A stretch of 64,000 nt of DNA from Halosolutus amylolyticus (GTDB lineage: Archaea; Halobacteriota; Halobacteria; Halobacteriales; Natrialbaceae): positions 166,103-230,102 of the forward strand of contig NZ_JALIQP010000008.1 of NCBI RefSeq assembly GCF_023566055.1. The letters are read 5' to 3'. The notes below the pieces were generated by a model. That model was not told the DNA's origin. It made no database searches and was given only the letters and a program-made list of their open reading frames with translations. Position numbers and translations under genes: made by a program. This document shows, piece after piece, positions 21,578 through 29,956 of this stretch. Position 1 is the stretch's first letter; the number at the start of each line of letters is the position of its first letter.

Positions 21578-21754
21578 ATGACCAGTCCACACACACGACA
21601 GTCATCGTCACCGAACGATCGGACGACGGCGACGCGAATCGAATCGCTTGCGGACGCGGACACGAGATGGTCACCCCCGACCACGGCCGAATCGGCCGCC
21701 CGACTCGGTGATCGGCGAGCGCGGATCCGTGACGACACGGGCGTGGAGGCGTAA
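21578..21754 (+). CDS. Possible small leader ORF upstream of PGF-CTERM gene
   Basis: A 58-codon reading frame begins at an ATG about 25-31 bp after a good TATA box and stops two bases before the ATG of the PGF-CTERM gene. Its protein (starting MTSPHTRQSSSPND) is polar, without motifs or membrane segments, and I know no family. The promoter spacing is the main support; composition would also fit a chance ORF in an untranslated leader. Confidence 0.3.
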   Translation: MTSPHTRQSSSPNDRTTATRIESLADADTRWSPPTTAESAARLGDRRARIRDDTGVEA

Positions 21755-21756
21755 CC

Positions 21757-22734
21757 ATGGTGGGATCGCAACTCAGTGGGTCGATCGACGGGCGCGCTCT
21801 CGCCGCTTTCGGCGCGGTTCTGCTCGGTGCGGTCGTCGTCATGGGAGTCGTCTCGGGAACCGCAACCGTTGGCGCCGAGACGACCGCGACGATGCAGGAG
21901 AACGTCACCGAGGAGGAGTACGTCGAACCCGCACCCGAGGAGGGTGACGAATACTTCGAGGCAGTCGCGAACGACGACACCTGGATCAGCTACGTGAATC
22001 CCCGCGACGAGTACCGGGACCCCTACCTCGGGGACGGCTCCGGAAAAATCTGCGTGACGCTGCTCAACGAGGCCGGCGACCCGATCGCCGGCGAGACCGT
22101 CCCGAACACGACCGTGACGATTCCGACGGGCGAAGAACTCGAGTGGCATCCCCACGCCGATCCGATCACCGTGGAGTACCCGGTGACCGACGGCTACGAG
22201 CAGCCGCTCGACGCCGACCAGTTCGGGACCAGCGACCTCCCGCAGGGTGACGGCTACATGGACTCCCACTGCATCGAGATGCACGGCCAGCCAGAGGACG
22301 CCACGATCGAGTACGGCGAAGCCCAGATCGACGGCGAGTACGCCGACGATATCGAGGTCGTCGGCTACATCCAGCAGCAACCGGCCGGGGATGGCTGGGA
22401 CACCGACATCGATCCGATCGAAGCCGCCGAGTCCTACGAGGAAGCCGGCGGCGAGTGGGCCTACCAGAGCGAAGACACCCACGGTCAGGTCGTGGTCGTC
22501 CTCCAGCTCGATCGCGATCCGGCGGAGTTCGACCAGGGCAACGGCGGTGACGACTCGGACGGCGAGAACGACGAGAACGGGTCGACGGACGACGCCGATC
22601 AAAACGAAACCGACGACGCGGACGTCGAGACCGACGGCTCCGACGACGACGGGAGCGACGGGCTCCCCGGCTTCGGCGCGGTCGTCGCGATCGTGGCCCT
22701 GGCGGTCGCGGGACTCCTCGCGACCCGTCGGTGA
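21757..22734 (+). CDS. PGF-CTERM surface protein
   Basis: A 325-residue secreted protein with an N-terminal hydrophobic signal (about residues 14-38), an extracellular domain of about 230 residues, a low-complexity Asp/Glu/Asn/Thr linker and a C-terminal PGF-CTERM tripartite signal: LPGFGAVVAIVALAVAGLLA followed by TRR. That signal marks substrates of archaeosortase ArtA, which removes the helix and attaches a membrane lipid. The extracellular domain has two cysteines (KICVTL and SHCIEM) that could form a disulfide, and a beta-rich composition; I do not recognise its fold. Several Asn-x-Thr sequons in it and the linker suggest N-glycosylation. Confidence 0.88.
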   Translation: MVGSQLSGSIDGRALAAFGAVLLGAVVVMGVVSGTATVGAETTATMQENVTEEEYVEPAPEEGDEYFEAVANDDTWISYVNPRDEYRDPYLGDGSGKICVTLLNEAGDPIAGETVPNTTVTIPTGEELEWHPHADPITVEYPVTDGYEQPLDADQFGTSDLPQGDGYMDSHCIEMHGQPEDATIEYGEAQIDGEYADDIEVVGYIQQQPAGDGWDTDIDPIEAAESYEEAGGEWAYQSEDTHGQVVVVLQLDRDPAEFDQGNGGDDSDGENDENGSTDDADQNETDDADVETDGSDDDGSDGLPGFGAVVAIVALAVAGLLATRR

Positions 22735-22850
22735 CGGGTCGCCGTTCGTCCCGGTGTGCGGTCGCCGGAGACGGTCCGACCCCCACGGGCGACCGGCACC
22801 GATCGCCCGAACCAGTGAGAATTTGAGGATCGACGCGAGAGGGTCGACCG

Positions 22851-23075
22851 ATGACCCCGCCAGCCGACTCCGACGATAGCGAGCCAGCAGTGCCCATCCA
22901 CTGTCCCGACTGCGAGACGACGTCCCGCGTCCCGCTCGCAACGGTCGCCGACGCGGTCGAGCGCCACAACGAACAGCTCCACGACGGAGACGAGGTCGCG
23001 CGGGTCGATCCCGACGTGGCGGATCGAATCGCCGATCTGGCCGCCGAGGATCTCGGTCTCCTCGACGGGGCGTAG
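22851..23075 (+). CDS. Small haloarchaeal protein with CPDC motif
   Basis: A 74-residue acidic protein. The N-terminal segment IHCPDCETTSRVPL contains one Cys-x2-Cys knuckle, half of a zinc ribbon, and is followed by a helix (VADAVERHNEQLHDG) and a C-terminal alanine-rich helix. With only one Cys pair, it could bind zinc as a dimer or with the histidines of RHNEQLH. Small proteins with this layout are common in haloarchaea; function unknown. It stands alone, 116 bp after the surface-protein gene. Confidence 0.7.
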   Translation: MTPPADSDDSEPAVPIHCPDCETTSRVPLATVADAVERHNEQLHDGDEVARVDPDVADRIADLAAEDLGLLDGA

Positions 23076-23110
23076 TCCAAACGATCGCCGACGCCGACGG
23101 AACTCCCGGG

Positions 23111-23239
23111 TTACCGTTTCAGGAACGCGATCAGCCTGTCGACCAGCGATCGATCCGCCTCGTCGGCGGAAACGCGCGTGATGCGACCCTCCTCGTCCGG
23201 TTTCTCGCCCATGCGCACGTCAGGCCGTTTCGAATCCAT
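23111..23239 (-). CDS. Very small conserved-looking protein, 42 residues
   Basis: A minus-strand frame from ATG 23239 to TAA 23111 encodes 42 residues. It starts MDSKRPDVRMGEKPDEEGR and ends with the amphipathic helix SLVDRLIAFLKR. The balanced charge, the strong codon bias in third positions, and a clean gap between the flanking genes argue that it is real. I do not know its function; the C-terminal helix could bind a membrane surface or a partner. It is divergent from the winged-helix gene at 23403. Confidence 0.6.
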   Translation of the reverse strand: MDSKRPDVRMGEKPDEEGRITRVSADEADRSLVDRLIAFLKR

Positions 23240-23402
23240 ACCCGTCGACTTCCGCACGCCGGGGAACAAGCGTTGCCCCTGCGATTGCGCCCGATCGGGC
23301 TACGATGTCTCGTCACCGAACGGGAACCTCCCAGGGGGAATCGATTCGTCGGATTCGCCTCGAGTCGACACACACACGGTTCTACGCACGTATGGCACCC
23401 AT

Positions 23403-23687
23403 ATGCACGAAGAAGTCGAGTGGATGAACTACGGAGACGATCAGATACTCGAACTGCTGCAGTCCGAGGACGTCTTCGCCCCGGACCACGTCGCCGAGGA
23501 GGTCCCCCTGCGGAGTCCGGAAGTCGCCGTCCGGTGTCGTGAACTCGCCAAACACGGCCTGTTGAAAAAGCGGATGGCCGGGATGTACGAGGTCACCGAC
23601 CTGGGCGATCGGTTCCTCGCGGGCGAGGTCGATCCGGAGGAACTGGCCGCCGATGGAGACGACGAAGACACCGAAACCGAGGACTAG
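23403..23687 (+). CDS. Winged-helix DNA-binding protein (PhiH1 repressor-like)
   Basis: A 94-residue protein with a winged-helix fold. Helices and recognition region read DDQILELLQSEDVFAPDHVAEEV and PEVAVRCRELAKHGLLKKRMAG, followed by the wing MYEVTDLGDRFLAGEVD and an acidic tail. This layout matches the haloarchaeal family related to the phage PhiH1 repressor. The target is unknown. It converges on the DUF1998 helicase gene, and the coding regions overlap by 4 bp at their stop codons. Confidence 0.85.
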   Translation: MHEEVEWMNYGDDQILELLQSEDVFAPDHVAEEVPLRSPEVAVRCRELAKHGLLKKRMAGMYEVTDLGDRFLAGEVDPEELAADGDDEDTETED

Positions 23688-26236
23688 GAGATCGACGCAG
23701 GCGGTCGTCGCTGGTCCGTCCCGGTTTCGTCGTCCCCGAACTCGTCCGCCTCGGGATCACGATCGTCGAGCAAGGCGTCGATCACGTCCGTCGCGGCGGG
23801 TGCGTACAGCGGCCGGTTGTCGTTGCCACAGCGATCGCTCATCAGGCACGCCGGACAGCCCTCGTCGCGGCCACAGGGGCAGTCGACCATCAACTCGCGA
23901 GCGCGGCGGGCGACGGCCTCGTACTCGTCGTAGATACTCCGGGCGAAGCCGACGCCGCCCTCGATCGCGTCGTAGATGAACCAGCCGCTCGTGTCCGACG
24001 CGTCGGGGAGCCGATTGGTCGCGAGGCCGCCCAGGTCGGCCGCGTCGACGTTCAACTCGAGCGGCGCGACGGCGATCATCGCGTGCTCGATGGCGTGGAT
24101 TCCGCCCAGGTAGCCGTGCAGTCGCGGCGGAATCGCCTCGCACTCGTCGTTGTGATAGGCGCTGTGGGCGGTCCGGACCGCGCGGTCGACGTCCTCGGGG
24201 ACCTCGGCCCAGCACAGTTGCGTGCGCATCGAAAGCGGCGGGACGCCGGTCTCGAGGCCGACGGCGCGAACGTCGCCCGAGCCGACCTCGCGTCGCATGA
24301 ACGTGCTGTAGTGGATCGTCACCGTGCCGTAGCCGTAGTTGAGCCGAAACGGGCCGACGTCCCGCGATTCGCGGACCTCGGTGTCGTAGATCCGCACCTG
24401 TCCCTGCGACTGGGTGTAGTAGTCCACGTCCACGCGTTCGAGTTCGACGACCGGCTGTGGCCGGTCCTCCCGGAGCGCGACGACCTCGTACTGCTCGCCC
24501 CGGAACCGGACGATCGCGCCCTCGTGGTAGTCCCGGTAGGCGCGGTCGCGCCCGATCGGTTCGTGGTCGATCGAGCCCTCGCCGACGAGGCGGACCTCGA
24601 ACGTGTTCCCGCCCGTCGCGTAGAGGCTCACCTCGTCCTGGGGCCGATCGCGGTGCGCGGTGGTGACGCCGCCGGCGAGCGCCCCCTCCAGATCGCCCAG
24701 CCGCCGACCGAACTCGACCGCGCGCTCGAGTCGATCGCGCCCGCCGAACCGATCGGCGTCGGCCGTCGTGAGCGGGAGTTCCTGGGCGGCACAGTTGACG
24801 TGTCGCCGGTAGACGGGGTTGTTCTCGAGGTCTACCACGGCGTTCTCGTGGTCCGTCTCGAGGACGTACTCGGGGTGTTCGAGGAGGTACCGATCGAGCG
24901 TCGCGTGGCTCGGGACGAACACGGAAAGGGCGTCGCGCTCGCCGCGCCCGGAGCGGCCGATCCGCTGCCAGAACGACTGCCGGGAGCCGGGATACCCCTG
25001 CAGGACGGTGCCGTCGACGCCCCCGACGTCGATCCCGACCTCGAGCGCGCTCGTCGTCGCCACCCCGTCGAGTCGACCGTCTTTCAGGCGGTTCTCGGTC
25101 GCCCGCCGCGACTGCTTGCCGTGGCCGGCGTTGTACGGTTCGAGCGCGGCGGTTCCCTGGTAGGGCAAGCCGGAGTCCCCGAGGAACGACTCGGCCCGAT
25201 CGACGGCCAGTTCGGTTCCCTTCCGGGAACCACAGAACAGCAACGAGGGCACGTCGTGGTAGCAGAGGTGGGCCCAGACCTCCGGCGCCTCGACGGTCGC
25301 GGGCCGTTTCGAGGGCGTCTCCCAGCCGTCGGATGGGGCGGCCGTCTCACCGGCGGCACTGTCGCCCGTCCCGCCGGTTGTCCCGTTCCCGTCCCCGTTC
25401 TTCGTGGGCGGATCCCAGAAGACGAGGTCGCGTTCGCCCCGCGGCGATCCGTCCTCGTCGACCACCGTCGCCGGTTCACCCGTGAGTGCCCGGGCGTGGT
25501 CGGCGGGGTTGCCGATCGTCGCCGAGGTGAGGACGTACTGGGGGTCGCCGCCGTACCAGTCGACGATCCGCCGGGTGCGCCGGAGGATCCACGCGGCGTG
25601 CATCCCGCCGAGTCCCGTCCACGAGTGGGCCTCGTCGACCACGATCAGGTCGCAGTTGGCGTGGAAGGTCGCCCAGCGGTGATGACCCTCGAGGTACTGG
25701 TTCAGCCCCGCGAAGTTGGTGATGACCACGTTCGCTTCCTCGCGAATGCGGCGCTTGTCGTCGTGTCTCGTGTCGCCGTCGTAGACGCCGACCGTGACGT
25801 CCAGGTCGAGCGTCCCACGGAGCAGGTCGTTCAGTTCGCGTTCCTGGTCCCGGCTGAGCGCCTTCGTCGGGTAGACGATCAGCGCCCGCGTCTCGGGATC
25901 CTCGAGGTACCGCCGTGCGATCTGGAGCGCGTACACGTACGTCTTCCCCGACGAGGTCGAGGTCGCCACGCAGACGTTCTCGCCGTCCCCGAGCGCGTTC
26001 AGCGCCTCGGCCTGGTGGCTCCAGAGGTCGATCCCGAGCCGCGAGGCGAGGTCCGGCGGGAGTACCTCCGTGGCCGAGACGTGACTGGCCGCCCGCGCCG
26101 GGATCGTGATCCGCTCGTCGATCTGGCCGCGATAGCGCCGCGAGGGGTACGTCTCCGGCAACGCGTCGGCGGTCAGCGCGAGTCCGTCGCCGGTGGCCGA
26201 TTCCTCCCGTCCGTGAGTCCAGTTCTCGTCGCTCAT
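23684..26236 (-). CDS. DEAH-box helicase with DUF1998 domain (MrfA/YprA-like)
   Basis: An 850-residue superfamily 2 helicase. Walker A reads TSTSSGKT (92-99) and motif II VVDEAHSW (199-206); motif VI reads QRIGRSGRGERDA. The C-terminal DUF1998 region carries four cysteines in CPCGRDEGCPACLMSDRC, a metal-binding cluster typical of MrfA (YprA) and Hrq1. In Bacillus subtilis MrfA works with the exonuclease MrfB in repair of mitomycin C damage. Here the gene begins two bases after the stop of a gene for an RNase H-like exonuclease with the corresponding catalytic core, so the pair matches the mrfAB arrangement with the order reversed. The function is inferred from family and operon, not proven. 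Confidence 0.9.
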   Translation of the reverse strand: MSDENWTHGREESATGDGLALTADALPETYPSRRYRGQIDERITIPARAASHVSATEVLPPDLASRLGIDLWSHQAEALNALGDGENVCVATSTSSGKTYVYALQIARRYLEDPETRALIVYPTKALSRDQERELNDLLRGTLDLDVTVGVYDGDTRHDDKRRIREEANVVITNFAGLNQYLEGHHRWATFHANCDLIVVDEAHSWTGLGGMHAAWILRRTRRIVDWYGGDPQYVLTSATIGNPADHARALTGEPATVVDEDGSPRGERDLVFWDPPTKNGDGNGTTGGTGDSAAGETAAPSDGWETPSKRPATVEAPEVWAHLCYHDVPSLLFCGSRKGTELAVDRAESFLGDSGLPYQGTAALEPYNAGHGKQSRRATENRLKDGRLDGVATTSALEVGIDVGGVDGTVLQGYPGSRQSFWQRIGRSGRGERDALSVFVPSHATLDRYLLEHPEYVLETDHENAVVDLENNPVYRRHVNCAAQELPLTTADADRFGGRDRLERAVEFGRRLGDLEGALAGGVTTAHRDRPQDEVSLYATGGNTFEVRLVGEGSIDHEPIGRDRAYRDYHEGAIVRFRGEQYEVVALREDRPQPVVELERVDVDYYTQSQGQVRIYDTEVRESRDVGPFRLNYGYGTVTIHYSTFMRREVGSGDVRAVGLETGVPPLSMRTQLCWAEVPEDVDRAVRTAHSAYHNDECEAIPPRLHGYLGGIHAIEHAMIAVAPLELNVDAADLGGLATNRLPDASDTSGWFIYDAIEGGVGFARSIYDEYEAVARRARELMVDCPCGRDEGCPACLMSDRCGNDNRPLYAPAATDVIDALLDDRDPEADEFGDDETGTDQRRPPASIS

Positions 26237-26238
26237 CG

Positions 26239-27732
26239 TCAGAAGTCACCCAGTCCGGTCTGTGTCGGCTCGTCGCCGTTTGGTGAGTCGATCGACTCGT
26301 CAGCCGCCGGCTCGGCGGCCGCGATCGCGTCGTAGACCGCCGCCAGTTCCTGCACGTCGGCCTCGCAGTACCGCCTGATCGCCTCCCAGTCGATCGCGAT
26401 CGAATCCGGCGACTCGATCGATCGGCGGAGTCGCCGGGCGACCGTCGCCCCATCGATCGCGCCGGCGGCGGCGCCGCGGTCACACCCGATCGCCCCCGCG
26501 ACGTCCTCGAGTCGGTTCGTTCGACCGGGCAGGTGGGCGTGGTCCTGTCGAACGGCCCAGTCGTACGGATCGCACCTGCGCACGTCCTCGCGCCAGAACT
26601 CGGCGAACGCCGGCGCGTAGCGATTCACGAACCGATCGAGGTGTTTGTAGTCGAACTCGTACCCGTTCCAGGCGGCGATCGCGGGCCGATCGTACTCGGC
26701 GGCCAGCCACTCGAGGAACGCCCGCGTCGCCGCGCCGGGCTCCTCGCGGGACGGCTCCGTGTCGACGAAGTCGACGTATGCGTCGCGGTCCGGGTCGTAG
26801 ACGCCGATCAGGGGAATCACCGTCGGCGAGAGGCCGTCGGTCTCGATGTCGACGAACAGCGGCTCTCGCTCCGCCGGCGGAACGGGCTCCGACGAGCGGC
26901 GAACGACCCGCCCGTCGGCGAGCGCGCGGGCACTGGCCCGCATCGTTCGTGCCGTCGCGTCGCCGACGCCCCGGACCGATCGCAACGCCGCCGGCGACGC
27001 GTCGGCGACGGCCGCCCGGGAGTCGAACCCCCCATCGCGGAGTCGGCGCGCCGTCGTCGGCCCGACGCCGTCGAGAGCCTGCAGACCGAACCGATCCGCC
27101 GGGACGGACGAGACCGAGACGGCACCATCCGTGGCGCATCTGAGACAGGCCAGTTCCGGCGCCCCCGATCGGCGTATCGGCCCGAGCCCCCGAACGGGGA
27201 GTCGAACGTCCCGGCCATCGGCGGTCGCCGTCCACACGTGCGCGTAATTCGCCGGGAGCGATCCGGTGAGGAACGTCGTCTCGGTCGCCGATCGGGCCTG
27301 GTAGCGGGCGATCACGTCGCGACCCTCGAGGGTAGCTTCCATGGCGACCTCGTCGGCCCGCGTCTCGACGTCGTCACAGACGACGTAGTCGGCGTCCGCA
27401 GGGACCTCGGGCTCCGTCGCGGTGCCACCGTTCGGATCGGCGTCCGAGAGCGCGGCGAGTCGCGAGGCGAACCCGATCGTGACGCCGTCGACGGTCTCCG
27501 ATCGAGCCGACGCGGAGCCGCCGGGATCGAAGACCGGTCCGTCGAACGCCCGGCGAAGTCGGCTGATCGTCCGGACGTCCATCCCGTCGCGGACGACGGC
27601 GACGAGATCGGGGTCGAACACGGTGAGAACGTCGGCCAGTCGCTCCGCCGCAGGCGGGCCGCCGGCCGGTCCGGCGAGCGCGTCACAGCGCACGGCGAGC
27701 ACCGCCGCGCCCGCGTCGTGTTCGACGGTCAT
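26239..27732 (-). CDS. RNase H-like 3'-5' exonuclease with HhH domain (MrfB/YprB-like)
   Basis: A 497-residue protein whose C-terminal third is a DnaQ/RNase H-like exonuclease. The acidic residues are Asp295 and Glu297 (FVDIETDG), Asp361 (WNGYEFDYKHL) and Asp459 in YCEAD, a Y-x3-D arrangement of the DEDDy type. Before it lie two helix-hairpin-helix motifs (LQALDGVGPTTARRL and LRSVRGVGDATARTM, about 218-264), which bind DNA backbone. The N-terminal 200 residues are not recognised; a Cys pair occurs at CLRC (196-199). The gene directly precedes the MrfA-like helicase gene. The ATG at 27732 gives a normal start; upstream codons belong to a basic, non-coding stretch. Confidence 0.85.
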   Translation of the reverse strand: MTVEHDAGAAVLAVRCDALAGPAGGPPAAERLADVLTVFDPDLVAVVRDGMDVRTISRLRRAFDGPVFDPGGSASARSETVDGVTIGFASRLAALSDADPNGGTATEPEVPADADYVVCDDVETRADEVAMEATLEGRDVIARYQARSATETTFLTGSLPANYAHVWTATADGRDVRLPVRGLGPIRRSGAPELACLRCATDGAVSVSSVPADRFGLQALDGVGPTTARRLRDGGFDSRAAVADASPAALRSVRGVGDATARTMRASARALADGRVVRRSSEPVPPAEREPLFVDIETDGLSPTVIPLIGVYDPDRDAYVDFVDTEPSREEPGAATRAFLEWLAAEYDRPAIAAWNGYEFDYKHLDRFVNRYAPAFAEFWREDVRRCDPYDWAVRQDHAHLPGRTNRLEDVAGAIGCDRGAAAGAIDGATVARRLRRSIESPDSIAIDWEAIRRYCEADVQELAAVYDAIAAAEPAADESIDSPNGDEPTQTGLGDF

Positions 27733-27831
27733 ACGCCTACGGTGAGAGCGATCGCTGAAAAGCGTTTGCGATGGGATGAGCGTGACGGACCGCCGAGGGC
27801 CACAGTCGGCGCGGGCGGCCGTCCGACACAC

Positions 27832-28122
27832 TCACTCCGGGATTGGCCGCCGCGTGTCCACCACGCGCACGCCCCGTCCGGCGACGCGGATCTCCGCCCA
27901 TCCCGGCAGTTCGTCCGGGTCGATCGGGACGAGCATGAGCAGGGCACCGTCGCCGGTCCCGACGAGTCGTCGCTCCGGCGATCGCTGTCGCATGCACCGG
28001 TTCCACTCCCCGGTACTGAGTCGTCTCCGCACCTGCCACTCGGTATAGTATCGGCCGTTCGACCCCGCGAAGAGCGCGTCGACCGGCACGTTCACTGACA
28101 CGCGTCGGTCACCTCCAGCCAC
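27832..28122 (-). CDS. Hypothetical protein, 96 residues
   Basis: I do not recognise this protein. It is read from a GTG at 28122 and has a beta-rich look: RRVSVNVPVDALFAGSNGR, then YYTEWQVRRRL and a C-terminal block ALLMLVPIDPDELPGWAEI. There is no signal peptide, membrane segment or cysteine pair beyond a single Cys. It lies 100 bp upstream of the exonuclease gene on the same strand, so it might be the first gene of that operon. Codon bias supports coding. Confidence 0.6.
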   Translation of the reverse strand: MAGGDRRVSVNVPVDALFAGSNGRYYTEWQVRRRLSTGEWNRCMRQRSPERRLVGTGDGALLMLVPIDPDELPGWAEIRVAGRGVRVVDTRRPIPE

Positions 28123-28364
28123 GCCGTCGGCCCTCGCCTACGTCGAATCGGCCGTCGCCTACGTCGAAACACCATTCATTCCCGGTCGAACGATGAGCGG
28201 ATGACCGGATCGGTGCTCGGGTTCACATACGAGACCTTTAAGATTCCGTGACTATCACGACTGCCTGAACGCCGCCGGATCATCGAAGAGGTCGGCACGT
28301 AGTTCGGATCCAATCACTCCGGAAGTTCATACACCCTTATGTATTGTAGATTTGAATCAAGAGT

Positions 28365-29186
28365 ATGTCCGCTCTGCAATCCCTTCGGCCTGCGATTAGC
28401 GGCGTGGTTCGGAACCCGATCCTGCTGGTCATTACGGGCCTCTACGGGCTCGTCCAGCTGCCACAACTGGCCCTGCAGGAACAGGATCCGCTGCTGGCGA
28501 CTGCAGTCTCGCTGGGGGTGACCGGTCTGATGATCTTTCTGCTGCCGTTCTTCCAGGGCGGGGTCATCGGGATGGCCAGCGAAGCGATCGCCGGCCGAAC
28601 GACCCTCGGAACGCTCCTCCGATCGGGCAAGTCGAATTACGTCTCCTTGCTGCTGGCGTATTTCGTCTTGCTCGCGGTGAACTTCGCGTTCGGCATGTTC
28701 GTCTTCTTCGGCATCCTGATCGGCGGCGTGAGCGTCGTCGCCGGCGGCGGCGAGCCGGGAATCGCCGTGCTCGCAGTGCTGGGGCTCTTCGGGCTCGTGG
28801 CGCTCCTCGGCTACCTGCTGGTGACCTTCTTCGTCCAGTTTTACGCCCACGCGATCGTCCTCAGCGATACCGATCTCGTCGGCGGCTTCAAGACGAGCGT
28901 CGGTCTCGTCCGGGACAACATCCTGAGCGTCGTCGGCTACACGGCCGTTCTTCTGTGCGGCAGTGCGATCCTCGGCGGCGTCGGCGTGGGGGCGTCGTTC
29001 CTCTTCACCGCCGACCAGTCGACCGGGGTACCCGTTCCCGAACTCTCGCTTCCGGTGCTCGTCGCTGCCGGGGTCGCGTATCTGGTCGCGGTTGCGATCG
29101 GCGGCGCGTTCTACGCGACGTACTCGGTCGCGTTCTACCAGAATATCCGGTCCGACGATCGGCGACCGTCGACGACCGGGTACTGA
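28365..29186 (+). CDS. Polytopic membrane protein (DUF7847-like)
   Basis: A 273-residue membrane protein with about six hydrophobic segments, for example GVTGLMIFLLPFFQGGVIGM and LLLAYFVLLAVNFAFGMFVF. Between helices a stretch SDTDLVGGFKTSVGLVRDN recurs in related haloarchaeal proteins, and the C terminus ends in a helix followed by VAFYQNIRSDDRR. I assign it loosely to a haloarchaeal membrane family of unknown function. An AT-rich stretch before the ATG (cccttatgtattgtag) likely contains its promoter. It converges with the Bat-type regulator gene. Confidence 0.75.
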   Translation: MSALQSLRPAISGVVRNPILLVITGLYGLVQLPQLALQEQDPLLATAVSLGVTGLMIFLLPFFQGGVIGMASEAIAGRTTLGTLLRSGKSNYVSLLLAYFVLLAVNFAFGMFVFFGILIGGVSVVAGGGEPGIAVLAVLGLFGLVALLGYLLVTFFVQFYAHAIVLSDTDLVGGFKTSVGLVRDNILSVVGYTAVLLCGSAILGGVGVGASFLFTADQSTGVPVPELSLPVLVAAGVAYLVAVAIGGAFYATYSVAFYQNIRSDDRRPSTTGY

Positions 29187-29204
29187 CGGGGTCCGGTCGG
29201 ATCG

Positions 29205-29906
29205 TCAGTCTCGCCGGTAGTACGCGACGACGGCGTCGAACAGTTTCGCCTCCGCGCGGCGGCGGTGGTCCTCCGCCGTCCGCCGATCGATCCCGACGGT
29301 CTCGGCGATGGCCGCCATCGACGTCTCCCGCGGCGACTGGTAGTAGCCGCGCTCGACGGCCAGGGTGAACACCTGCTGCTGGCGCTTCGTGAGCGACGGC
29401 AACACGCGATCGAGTCCGAGCGGAGACTCGGCCGCCACCCCGTCGACGTCCGGGTCGAGGGCGCGCTTCTCGGCGACGGTCACGTCGAACGCGTCCTGGA
29501 GCGACCGGTAGAGGGCCGTGAGCCGATCGGCCGACAGCGCGAGCACGCGACAGCACCGCGTGCCCGCCTCGTACCGAAGCGGCGGGAGGAGGACGCACCC
29601 GCTGTCGGCGAGGTGGGCGTCGACGGTCGGTTCGTCCGTCCCGCGAACGCAGTCGGTCGTGACGACGACCGCGCGATCGCCCGCCACCAGCGCGTCGTCG
29701 ACGCCCGCGATCTCGTCGACGCGGTCGCAGATCCGATCGACGTCGTCCGGCGACCCGCGGACGCGCAACAGGTCTGCGTGGTCGTTACACCAGAGCGCGA
29801 TCGTCGCGTCGAACTCGTCGGTGATCGCCGCGAAGCCGCCCGTTCCCGACAGGCGAAAGGTGACCTCGTGCACGGGGTCGATATCGGCGGCCAGTAATAA
29901 AAGCAT
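29205..29906 (-). CDS. Bat-type HTH transcriptional regulator, divergent from hut operon
   Basis: A 233-residue regulator with a C-terminal HTH_10 (bacterio-opsin activator) domain: LTKRQQQVFTLAVERGYYQSP followed by ETVGIDRRTAEDHRRRAEAKL. The N-terminal 150 residues form an alpha/beta sensor domain typical of small Bat-like regulators in haloarchaea. The ATG at 29906 lies only 50 bp from the hutU start on the opposite strand, so the two share an upstream region. I infer that it regulates histidine utilisation, as divergent neighbours of this kind often do; the sensed ligand is not evident. Confidence 0.85.
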   Translation of the reverse strand: MLLLLAADIDPVHEVTFRLSGTGGFAAITDEFDATIALWCNDHADLLRVRGSPDDVDRICDRVDEIAGVDDALVAGDRAVVVTTDCVRGTDEPTVDAHLADSGCVLLPPLRYEAGTRCCRVLALSADRLTALYRSLQDAFDVTVAEKRALDPDVDGVAAESPLGLDRVLPSLTKRQQQVFTLAVERGYYQSPRETSMAAIAETVGIDRRTAEDHRRRAEAKLFDAVVAYYRRD

Positions 29907-29956
29907 AGGCGCATGCCCACCACACGGCCTTGGAACTGAGTGACGAACTCCGACGC

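Noticed and set aside
24083..26335. A 750-codon plus-strand frame opposite the MrfA-like helicase
   Set aside because: It mirrors codon positions of the helicase gene and shows no domain; GC-rich haloarchaeal genes often leave an antisense frame open.
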